Source: Pseudomonadota bacterium
Lineage (GTDB): Bacteria; Pseudomonadota; Gammaproteobacteria; Burkholderiales; Thiobacillaceae
Assembly (NCBI GenBank): GCA_021791235.1
Contig: JAJYXA010000299.1
Coordinates: 1-8,913 of the forward strand
Reading direction: 5' to 3'
DNA: 8,913 nucleotides
Shown: positions 1 through 6,888 of the stretch, in pieces
How positions within the stretch are numbered: the stretch's first letter is position 1
Layout: every line of letters starts with the position of its first letter
Program-made: the position numbers and the translations under genes
The notes under the pieces: generated by a model
Database searches by the model: none
What the model saw: only the letters and a program-made list of their open reading frames with translations
Told to the model about the DNA's origin: nothing

Positions 1-1389
1 GGCGATGGTGCAGATCCAGGTCTGGAAATCGGTGAGGCTCGCGTAGTTTGTAGCGGGGCCCACCTGGTTCAGCCCGGGGCCGGTGTTGTTGATGGAAGCG
101 ATCACCGCGGAAAACGCCGTGATGAACTCCAGCCCGCTGGCGGTCATGAGCAGGGTCATGACGATGATGGCGAACACATACAGGAAGGCAAAAGCCAGCA
201 CGGCATAGATGACATTGTTGGGCACCACCTGACCGCCCAGTTTGACCGGCAACCGCGCTGCCGGATGAATCAGGCGGGTCAGTTCGCGTCGCCCCTGCCT
301 GAACAGGAGCTGGGCGCGCACCATTTTCATGCCGCCGCCGGTACTGCCCGAGCAGGAGGCGAAGCAGGACAGAAACAGCATCCACAGCGGCGCAAAAATG
401 GGCCACTGGTTGTAATCGGTGTTGGCGAACCCGGTCGTCGTGGCGATCGAAACGGTATTGAACAAGGAGAAGCGCAACGCCTGAAAAAAGTCGGGGTAAA
501 CCCCCATGGCGGTCAGGTAAATCGCGATCATGAGCGCGCTGGCGAGGGTCACGGTCAGAAACCAGCGCGCCTCCGGATCAAGCCGGTAGGCGGTGGCCGA
601 ACGTTGCCGCCACGCCAGAAAATGCGTGGAGAAATTGATCCCGGCCACCAGCATGAACACAACCGTGACTGCTTCGATAACGGGCGAGTCCCAGTAAGCG
701 AAACTGGCATCGTGCGAGGAAAACCCGCCCAGCCCCATGGTGGAAAAGGTGTGCATGACGGCGTCGAACGGCGTCATGCCGGCCAGCCAGTAGGAGAGGC
801 CGCACGCGATCGAGATGCCGACATAGACCAGATACAGTCCCTTGGCCGTTTCGGTAATGCGCGGCGTGAGTTTGGTATCTTTCATCGGCCCCGGGGTTTC
901 GGCCTTGTATATCTGCATCCCGCCCACGCCCAGCAGCGGCAGGATGGCGACCGCCAGCACGATCAGCCCCATGCCGCCCAGCCAGACCAGCAGGCCGCGC
1001 CACAGATTGATGGACATGGGCAGCGTGTCCAGACCGGACAGAATCGTGGAGCCCGTCGTGGTAATGCCCGATACCGTTTCGAAATAGGCATCGGTAAACG
1101 AGAGATCCGGCAGGTATATGAGGAGGGGCAGGGTGGCAAAGGCCGGCAGGCCGGTCCACGCCAGCAGCACCAACAGGAATCCGTCGCGGGTCTGCAGTTC
1201 GCGCTGCGATTTCCGGGTGAAAAGCCAGATCAGCGCCCCCGCTGCAAACGTGATGACGATGGCTTCGTCGTAGGCGCGCTGCGCCCCGTCGGCGAGCAGC
1301 CAGGACAGGGTCAGCGGCAGAAGAAAGGTGGCCGAGAACAACATGATCACCTTGGACAGCACATTCAGAACGGGGGCAATGCGGGACAT
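1..1389 (-). CDS. trkH: TrkH potassium uptake protein, channel subunit (C-terminal end cut by window)
   Basis: Membrane K+-translocating subunit of the Trk system, a tetra-repeat (M1-P-M2) protein that works with the cytoplasmic TrkA ring. The frame is open from ATG at 1389 to the window edge, giving 463 residues; E. coli TrkH has about 483, so roughly 20 C-terminal residues are missing. All four selectivity-filter segments are visible: SGITTTGST (about 107-115, filter glycine G113), STMGLGGFS (216-224), SIATTTGFAN (314-323) and SINNTGPGL (432-440). The glycine-rich SGSTGGGMK (347-355) matches the conserved segment following the third repeat, which forms the intramembrane gating loop. The start codon shares one nucleotide with the trkA stop (TGATG), so translation is probably coupled; I see only a weak Shine-Dalgarno. 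Third-position GC is lower than in trkA. Family assignment is very safe; TrkG-type paralogues cannot be separated by sequence alone, but the trkA neighbour supports TrkH. Confidence 0.96.
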   Translation of the reverse strand, partial: MSRIAPVLNVLSKVIMLFSATFLLPLTLSWLLADGAQRAYDEAIVITFAAGALIWLFTRKSQRELQTRDGFLLVLLAWTGLPAFATLPLLIYLPDLSFTDAYFETVSGITTTGSTILSGLDTLPMSINLWRGLLVWLGGMGLIVLAVAILPLLGVGGMQIYKAETPGPMKDTKLTPRITETAKGLYLVYVGISIACGLSYWLAGMTPFDAVMHTFSTMGLGGFSSHDASFAYWDSPVIEAVTVVFMLVAGINFSTHFLAWRQRSATAYRLDPEARWFLTVTLASALMIAIYLTAMGVYPDFFQALRFSLFNTVSIATTTGFANTDYNQWPIFAPLWMLFLSCFASCSGSTGGGMKMVRAQLLFRQGRRELTRLIHPAARLPVKLGGQVVPNNVIYAVLAFAFLYVFAIIVMTLLMTASGLEFITAFSAVIASINNTGPGLNQVGPATNYASLTDFQTWICTIA

Positions 1390-2762
1390 CAGAAGTAACC
1401 GAAGCCCACCTGGAGCAGTTTTTCCACCTTGGGAATGATGCGCTTGTTGAGCGCGAACAGGATGAGGTGATCCTCCGCCTCGATCAGCGTGTCATGGTGG
1501 GCGATGATGACGTCGTTGTTGCGGATGAGCGCGGCGATCGCCGCGCCTTCGGGCAGGTCGATCTCCTCGATGCGCCGGCCCACGACCCGGGAGGTCCTGG
1601 CGTCGCCATGCACCGCCGCCTCCAGCACCTCGGCCGCGCCGCGTCGGAGGGAATGCACCGCCACCATGTCGCCGCGCCGGATTTTGGATAGCAAGGGTCC
1701 GACCGTGGCCTGCGCAGGTGAAATGGCGATGTCGATTTCGCCGCCCTGCACCAGGTCGACGTAGGCCGAACGGTTGATCAGGGCGATCACCCGCTGCGCG
1801 CCCATGCGCTTGGCCAGCAGCGCCGACATGATGTTGTCCTCGTCGTCGTTGGTGAGCGCGCAGAACACGTCGATCGATTCGACGTTTTCCTGCTCCAGCA
1901 ACTCTTCGTCGGTGGCGTCGCCCTGCAACACCAGGGTGCGGTGCAGCTGCTCGGCCAGCAGCGCGCAGGTGGCCTTGTTGTGGTCGATCAGCTTGACTTC
2001 GTAATTGCGCTCGAGCGATGCCGCCAGACGCCGTCCGATGTTGCCGCCGCCGGCGATCATCACGCGCTTGACCGGCCGCTCCATGCGGCGCAGTTCGCGC
2101 ATGACGACGGAGATGTCCTGTTTGCGGGCGAGGAAGAACACCTCGTCGCCCGGCTCGATCACCGTGATGCCCTTCGGCACGATGCCGCGGTCGCGCCGGT
2201 AGATCGCCGCCACCCGGGCGTCGATCTTCGGCGTGTGACGCTTGATGTCCCGCAGTTCGTGGCCGACCAGCGGCCCGCCGTGGTAGGCGCGCACCGCCAC
2301 CAGCCGCAACTTGCCGTCGGCGAAATCCAGCACCTGCAGCGCCTCGGGATGCTCGATCAGGCGGCGCAGGGTGTCGGTCACCTCCTGCTCCGGGCTGATG
2401 ATGTGATCGACGCCGAAATGCTCGGCCAGGAAGTCGCCTTCGGTCTCCAGGAAATCGTTCGAGCGGATCCGCGCGATGCGGGTGGGAATGTTGAACAGGG
2501 TGGCCGACAGGCGGCAGGCCACCAGATTGGTTTCGTCGCTCTGGGTGACCGCCACCAGCATGTCGGCATCGTCCGCCCCGGCCCGCTTCAGGGTGGAGGG
2601 ATGGGCCGCGTGGCCGCGCACGGTGCGCAGGTCGAAGCGGTCCTGCAGCAGCGACAGCCGCCCGGTGTCCAGGTCGACCACGGTGATGTCGTTGTTTTCC
2701 GCCACCAGGCTGGCGGCGAGGTTGGCGCCGACCTGGCCGGCGCCGAGGATGATGATTTTCAT
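1389..2762 (-). CDS. trkA: TrkA, NAD-binding regulatory subunit of Trk K+ uptake
   Basis: Cytoplasmic peripheral protein that binds NAD(H) or adenine nucleotides and gates TrkH. At 457 aa it has the normal length (E. coli 458). It shows the duplicated RCK layout: first Rossmann fold starting MKIIILGAGQVG (glycines 7, 9, 12) with the acidic residue D30 at the end of beta 2, a first TrkA_C domain around 145-225, a second Rossmann fold with AGGGNIG (237-243) and D260 in LIDHN, and a second TrkA_C domain around 375-455. The start is fixed by the Rossmann fold beginning right at the N-terminus. The leader immediately upstream is pyrimidine-rich on the coding strand and has no recognisable Shine-Dalgarno, unlike ntrX. 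The stop overlaps the trkH start by one nucleotide. It follows ntrX after 99 nt, the largest gap in this gene run, so a separate promoter or RNA-level control could act here, although I cannot identify a promoter. Confidence 0.97.
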   Translation of the reverse strand: MKIIILGAGQVGANLAASLVAENNDITVVDLDTGRLSLLQDRFDLRTVRGHAAHPSTLKRAGADDADMLVAVTQSDETNLVACRLSATLFNIPTRIARIRSNDFLETEGDFLAEHFGVDHIISPEQEVTDTLRRLIEHPEALQVLDFADGKLRLVAVRAYHGGPLVGHELRDIKRHTPKIDARVAAIYRRDRGIVPKGITVIEPGDEVFFLARKQDISVVMRELRRMERPVKRVMIAGGGNIGRRLAASLERNYEVKLIDHNKATCALLAEQLHRTLVLQGDATDEELLEQENVESIDVFCALTNDDEDNIMSALLAKRMGAQRVIALINRSAYVDLVQGGEIDIAISPAQATVGPLLSKIRRGDMVAVHSLRRGAAEVLEAAVHGDARTSRVVGRRIEEIDLPEGAAIAALIRNNDVIIAHHDTLIEAEDHLILFALNKRIIPKVEKLLQVGFGYF

Positions 2763-2861
2763 AATGAGGCGAGGGGCAAGGGGCGAGGGGTAAGCCGGAA
2801 AACCGAAGCCTTGCCTCTTGCCGGGGGCGGCCCACTCCTCACGCCCGACGTCTCACCCATG
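2763..2861. other. ntrX-trkA intergenic region (99 nt)
   Basis: The only non-coding gap of note in the window. It contains the heptamer repeat described separately, and a minor hairpin with CGG-TTTT-CCG on the coding strand. TGAGG just after the ntrX stop can pair with CCTCA just before the trkA start, so the leader could fold back on itself. I see no convincing -35/-10 pair, no T-tract terminator and no known riboswitch. Confidence 0.6.
2765..2791. repeat. Short tandem heptamer repeat in the trkA leader
   Basis: On the plus strand three consecutive 7-mers gaggggc, aaggggc, gaggggt occupy 2771-2791, preceded by a degenerate unit (tgaggc). On the coding strand this makes a C/T-rich tract ending 8 nt before the trkA ATG region, exactly where a Shine-Dalgarno would be expected. 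Because the unit is 7 nt, copy-number change would alter leader length but not any reading frame. Units are imperfect and few. Confidence 0.6.
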
Positions 2862-4136
2862 TCACAGGTCTTCGTCGAGACGCCGGCCATGCCGGATATT
2901 CAGCTGTTTGAGCTTGCGGTAGAGGTGGGTACGCTCCAGGCCGGATTTGTCGGCAACCCGCGTCATGCTGCCGCCTTCCTTCTGGATCAGGTGCTCGAAA
3001 TACATGCGCTCGAAGGCGTCGCGCGCCTCGCGCAGCGGGATGTCGAGCGGGATGCCGTGGGCCACGGCGGGCGCCGCGTGCTTCATCGGGGCGAGCACGC
3101 GGTTGACGTCGACGGCGTCGATTTCGCTCGCCAGCGCGGTGACCGCCAGCGTGCGCACCACGTTGTTGAGCTGCGTCAGATTGCCCGGCCAGTCGAAGTT
3201 GCGCAGCTGGTTCAGGGCCGGCGTGGTCAGCCGCCGCACCGGGCAGACGCCCGCTTCGATCAGCTGCGCCAGCATGAAGTTGGCGATCTCGGGCACGTCT
3301 TCGCGATGCTCGCGCAAGGGCGGCACCTGGATGGCCAGGCTGGACAGACGGTAGAACAGGCGGCTGTCGAATTCGCCCGCCGCTACCATGGCGTCGAGGC
3401 TGCGGTTGCTGGCGCACACCAGACGCGCGCCGCTGCCTTCCATGCGGTCGAGCAGCAGTCCCAGGCCTTTCTGCTCCAGGCGTGCGAGCTCACAGGCATC
3501 CGGCAGATAGAGGGTGCCGTTGCCGAGCGCCTCGACAAAGCTCAGCGGGTCGGACACCAGGCGCGCGCGGTCCTTGATCTCGACCCACGGACTGCCGGGC
3601 TGATGCAGGAAATGGGCGCAGATTTCGAAGCCGCTGCCGGGCTCGCCCAACAGCAACACCGGCGCGGTGTTGCCGGCGATCTGGGTCAGGCGCTTTTTGA
3701 GTTCGAGAATCAGCGGGCTGCGGCCGAGCGCCGACAGGTCCATGCTGGGCGCGCGCCGGGGCAGGGCCACGCCGCGCTTGATCGCCTTGCCGACGGTGTC
3801 GATCAGCTTGGCCAGCGCTACCGGTTTTTCCAGGAAATCGGCCGCGCCGAGCTTGGTGGCTTCGACCGCGGTATCGATCGTGCCGTGGCCGGACATCATC
3901 ACCACCGGCATGGTGAGCTGGCCGCCCCCCGCCCATTCCTTCAATAGCGTCACGCCGTCGGTGTCGGGCATCCAGATGTCGAGCAGGACCAGATCCGGGC
4001 GACGCGCTGCGCGAAAGGCCCGCGCCGCCTCGGCGTTTTCCGCCAGATGCACGTCGTAGCCCTCGTCGGTCAGGATTTCCGACAACAACTCACGAATGCC
4101 CACTTCGTCGTCGACGACGAGAATATGCCCGCTCAC
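2862..4136 (-). CDS. ntrX: NtrX-type response regulator with degenerate AAA+ domain and Fis-type HTH
   Basis: DNA-binding response regulator, partner of the kinase encoded just upstream. Receiver domain 1-120: acidic pair D9/D10, phospho-acceptor D53 in LVLLDIWMPDTDG, switch S82, K104. Central region 135-335 is recognisably derived from a sigma-54-activator AAA+ domain (RLFYRLSSLAIQVPPLREHR at 259-278, FDWPGNL at 314-320) but is crippled: the Walker A is GEPGSGFE (164-171) with F where lysine belongs, the GAFTGA loop region is deleted, and Walker B reads GTLYLPDA instead of GTLFLDE. The C-terminal Fis-type helix-turn-helix (388-414, GGSMTRVADKSGLERTHLYR) is intact. It should therefore bind DNA as a phosphorylation-controlled repressor or activator without sigma-54 ATPase work. 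Start is GTG overlapping the ntrY stop (GTGA), with a good Shine-Dalgarno. The name ntrX rests on gene pairing and architecture; the target genes are unknown. Confidence 0.88.
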   Translation of the reverse strand: MSGHILVVDDEVGIRELLSEILTDEGYDVHLAENAEAARAFRAARRPDLVLLDIWMPDTDGVTLLKEWAGGGQLTMPVVMMSGHGTIDTAVEATKLGAADFLEKPVALAKLIDTVGKAIKRGVALPRRAPSMDLSALGRSPLILELKKRLTQIAGNTAPVLLLGEPGSGFEICAHFLHQPGSPWVEIKDRARLVSDPLSFVEALGNGTLYLPDACELARLEQKGLGLLLDRMEGSGARLVCASNRSLDAMVAAGEFDSRLFYRLSSLAIQVPPLREHREDVPEIANFMLAQLIEAGVCPVRRLTTPALNQLRNFDWPGNLTQLNNVVRTLAVTALASEIDAVDVNRVLAPMKHAAPAVAHGIPLDIPLREARDAFERMYFEHLIQKEGGSMTRVADKSGLERTHLYRKLKQLNIRHGRRLDEDL

Positions 4137-6265
4137 GTGCGCTCCCCGACTGCTGCGAAAACGGGCAGTGCGATGCGGATGGCGGCACCGCCTGATTTGA
4201 GGTTTTCGATCTGGATTTTACCGTGATGCTCTTCGACGATTTTCTTGACGATGGCCAGACCCAGACCGGTTCCCTTGGCCTTGGTGGTTGCGTATGGCTC
4301 GAACAGCCGCGTCATCAGATGCTCCGGAAACCCGGCTCCATTGTCCGTTACGGTCAAACAAACTGCATGGTTGTTGAGGCGCGTGCTGACTTCGACACAC
4401 GGTGCGGAGTGACCGGTCAGCGCATCCTGCGCATTTTGCAACAGATTATGTATCACCTGGCGCAATAATGTGGAGTCGCCCGCAATGCGCGGCAAATCGG
4501 CATCGAGGTGCAGCTGCAATCCGAGGGCCCTGGCGTCATATAACGCCAGCACTTCGCGCACCAGCGCATTGAGGTCGAGCGCATCGAGCTTGGCACGCGG
4601 CATCCGCGCATAGCCGGCAAATGCGTCGACCATGCTTTTCATGGCGGCGACCTGGCTGACGATGGTTTGCGTGGCGCGCGCCAGAAACTCGGCGTCCGCC
4701 GCTTCCAGCCGCCCATCGAGCTTGCGCGCGATGCGCTCGGCCGACAGCTGGATCGGAGTGAGCGGGTTCTTGATCTCGTGCGCCAGCCGCTGCGCCACTT
4801 CGCTCCATGCGGCATTGCGTTCGGCATCGATCAGCTTGGTCACGTCGTCGAACACCAGCACGTAGCCACGTTCCACGCCCGGCGGCAGGCGGGTGCCGCG
4901 CAGCAGCAGCGACTGGTTGCCGCCGGGGCCGGCATAATCGACCTGCTCCTGCCATTCGCCTTCGTGCTCGCCGAAGTGCGCGGCCACCGTCGCGCCGAAC
5001 GCGTGCAGGGCCTCGCCCGGCTGCCCCAGCCCGGCGAGCGGCCGGGTGTCGAGCGCAGCCGCGTCCACACCCAGAATCTGCGCCGCCGCGCTGTTCATCG
5101 TGCGCACCCGCAGGGCGTCGTCGAACACCACCACGCCGGACGACAGGTTGGCCAGCACCCGTTCGAGAAAGGCCTTAGCCTGCTCGGTCTGCTGATGGTT
5201 CCGCGCAACCTGTTCGCGCGCGTCGGAGAGCTGGCGGGTCATGCGGTTGAACGACTGGATCAGCACGCCCAGCTCGTCGCGGCTTTTCACCGACGGCATC
5301 TGCGAGAAATCGCCCTTGGCCACCGCACGGGTGCCGCGCGCCAGCGAGCGCAGCGGCGCACCGAGGCGCTCCGACAGCAGATAGGCGATGACCAGGGTCA
5401 TCAGCAAGGCCAGCATCAGCGTCAGCGTCAATGCGACGCCGTAGATACGCTTCAGCCCCAGCCGCGAGACCGCGATCTGCTGGTATTCCTGGTACGCCAG
5501 CTGCACCGCCTGCGCGTCGCGCGCCAGGCTGGCCGGCACCGGCTGCACCAGCTGCAGCACGCGCGTATCGCCGGCCAGTGAACTGGTATACACCGGCACG
5601 ATGACGTGCATGACGAGACCGCGCTCGGGCACTTCCTCGATGCGGCTGTAGGGCTGCTGCTGCCGCACCTGCCACAGCACGCTGCGCTCGGGCAGCACCG
5701 GCAGCAGGGTGCCGCGCTCGCCGCTGACATGGGCGATCACGCCGCCGCGCTCGTCGAACAGCGTCAGTTCCTGCACCGCGCTTTGCTCGCGCAGGGTGGA
5801 GAGGCTGGTGATGATCGAGCCCATGCCTTCGTCCGACAGCGTCAGCGCCATGCGCTGCGCCTTTTTTTCCAGTTCGCGCAGCAGGTCGTCGAGCGCCGCC
5901 TGGCCGAGATTGACGCCGGAGGCCAGCGCGTTGTCGACCCGCACGTCGAACCAGGTTTCGATCGAACGATTGAGAAAGAACACCGAGGCGCCATATACGA
6001 CCAGACCGGGCAGCATGGCGACGACGCCGAACATCGCCAGCAGCTTGAGCGTGAGCTTGGCGCCGAACACGCCGCGGCGGATGCGCTTTTGCAGCCACCA
6101 CAGACGCCAGCCCAGCAGCACCAGCAGCGCCACCCCGAGCACGCCGCCGCCGACGAACAGGGTAGGCAGGGTGTCGGAGAATACGGCGCTGTCGCCGCTG
6201 GCATAAAACAGCAGCGTCAGCAGCGCGATGCCCATGATGAGGGCGGCGGCGATCAGACTGCGCAT
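4133..6265 (-). CDS. ntrY: NtrY-type membrane sensor histidine kinase
   Basis: Inner-membrane sensor kinase, 710 aa from the chosen start. Two N-terminal membrane segments (about 1-21 and 35-57), a third at about 75-98, a periplasmic sensing region of about 175 residues (99-274), a fourth membrane segment (about 275-298), a HAMP linker (298-350), a PAS domain (about 360-480), and a kinase core. The phospho-accepting H496 lies in HEIKNPLTPIQLSAERI, the N box in NLLQNAQDAL (N611), the G1 box in DNGAGFP (641-647) and the G2 box in GTGLGL (665-670). All catalytic motifs look intact. The ATG at 6265 overlaps the DUF4390 stop by one nucleotide (TGATG) and gives a first residue directly before the first membrane helix; an in-frame ATG at 6343 would add 26 residues lying entirely within the DUF4390 gene and is less likely. 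There is no obvious Shine-Dalgarno, so coupling is likely. Codons after about residue 600 are less GC-biased. Confidence 0.92.
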   Translation of the reverse strand: MRSLIAAALIMGIALLTLLFYASGDSAVFSDTLPTLFVGGGVLGVALLVLLGWRLWWLQKRIRRGVFGAKLTLKLLAMFGVVAMLPGLVVYGASVFFLNRSIETWFDVRVDNALASGVNLGQAALDDLLRELEKKAQRMALTLSDEGMGSIITSLSTLREQSAVQELTLFDERGGVIAHVSGERGTLLPVLPERSVLWQVRQQQPYSRIEEVPERGLVMHVIVPVYTSSLAGDTRVLQLVQPVPASLARDAQAVQLAYQEYQQIAVSRLGLKRIYGVALTLTLMLALLMTLVIAYLLSERLGAPLRSLARGTRAVAKGDFSQMPSVKSRDELGVLIQSFNRMTRQLSDAREQVARNHQQTEQAKAFLERVLANLSSGVVVFDDALRVRTMNSAAAQILGVDAAALDTRPLAGLGQPGEALHAFGATVAAHFGEHEGEWQEQVDYAGPGGNQSLLLRGTRLPPGVERGYVLVFDDVTKLIDAERNAAWSEVAQRLAHEIKNPLTPIQLSAERIARKLDGRLEAADAEFLARATQTIVSQVAAMKSMVDAFAGYARMPRAKLDALDLNALVREVLALYDARALGLQLHLDADLPRIAGDSTLLRQVIHNLLQNAQDALTGHSAPCVEVSTRLNNHAVCLTVTDNGAGFPEHLMTRLFEPYATTKAKGTGLGLAIVKKIVEEHHGKIQIENLKSGGAAIRIALPVFAAVGERT
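4142..4147 (-). promoter_or_regulatory. Shine-Dalgarno of ntrX
   Basis: GGGGAG on the coding strand, 5 nt before the GTG start at 4136 and inside the last codons of ntrY. It supports choosing GTG as the start and is the clearest ribosome binding site in the window. Confidence 0.7.
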
Positions 6266-6888
6266 CAGGGCAGGGGCTGCGAGGAGGAGGGCGCGGCGGG
6301 CGCATCGAACGACCAGTCGAACCAGGGGGTGGCCAGTTCCCATTTGTCGCTGGTGACCGCGCCGATGGACAGCGGCTTGGGCAATTGCGCGGTGTCGAGG
6401 CGCAAACGCAGGCGGGCGTCGTAGCGCTGTCCGGGTTTGAGCGCGCCGCGCTCCAGCACCTGCCAGTCGTCGACCCGTCCCAACAGGGCCAGCGCTTCGC
6501 CCAGGGTGGCGGCGGTCCGCGTGACGTAGCCCGACTCGACGACATAGCGGCGCAGCAGCAGATGGTAGTAAATCCGCATCTTGCGCACCGGCTCGGCCAC
6601 GTCTTCGTCAAACCACCAGCTGCGCGGCCGGGTCAGTTCAAGTTCGAGCAGAAAATGCAGGTTGATGCCCTTGGTCAAGGCATCTTCCAGCGTGCGGTTG
6701 AGCACGATGTCGACATCCGCATCCAGCACATAGCCTTGCGGCGCGGCCCGGATTTCGGCCCGTTTGATCGCGCTTTTGTCATTGGCCAGCGCGCTGCCCG
6801 CCGCGCCCAGCCAGCAGCCCAGCAGCAGCGCAGCCAGCCAGCGCAATGCCGGGTCAAGTCTTGCGCAGCAGGGCGTAAAAGAAACCAT
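6265..6888 (-). CDS. DUF4390 family exported protein
   Basis: Small protein of unknown function that in betaproteobacteria usually sits between rsmB and the ntrYX genes. The N-terminus carries a signal peptide: hydrophobic WLAALLLGCWLGAAG, then SALA before ND, a plausible signal peptidase I site. The mature part contains LTKGINLHFLLELELTRPRSWW-like and LPKPLSIGAVTSDKWELATP stretches typical of the family, with alternating polar/hydrophobic strands suggesting a beta-rich periplasmic domain. The start is uncertain. ATG at 6888 (207 aa, used here) overlaps rsmB by 35 nt and gives a 16-residue leader before the hydrophobic core. TTG at 6846 (193 aa) begins 7 nt after the rsmB stop and gives the neat signal peptide MRWLAALLLG. 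Neither has a good Shine-Dalgarno. The stop overlaps the ntrY start. A role as an accessory of the NtrY periplasmic sensor is possible from position alone. Confidence 0.82.
   Translation of the reverse strand: MVSFTPCCARLDPALRWLAALLLGCWLGAAGSALANDKSAIKRAEIRAAPQGYVLDADVDIVLNRTLEDALTKGINLHFLLELELTRPRSWWFDEDVAEPVRKMRIYYHLLLRRYVVESGYVTRTAATLGEALALLGRVDDWQVLERGALKPGQRYDARLRLRLDTAQLPKPLSIGAVTSDKWELATPWFDWSFDAPAAPSSSQPLP

Noticed and set aside
265..1398. Plus-strand open frame (377 codons) opposite trkH
   Set aside because: Antisense of TrkH, which shows all four selectivity filters in its own frame; the product is Q/R/G/H-rich and resembles no protein family.
2763..2861. Intrinsic terminator between ntrX and trkA
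   Set aside because: The only compact stem (CGG-TTTT-CCG) is 3-4 bp and is not followed by a T-tract.
1941..3947. Long plus-strand open frame (668 codons) opposite trkA and ntrX
   Set aside because: It is antisense to two well-recognised genes, crosses their intergenic gap, and its translation is a low-complexity H/Q/R/G/A-rich product typical of GC-rich shadow frames.
6266..6343. Upstream start for NtrY giving 26 extra residues
   Set aside because: The extension lies wholly inside the DUF4390 gene and would place an arginine-rich leader before the first membrane helix; the TGATG overlap start fits the family better.
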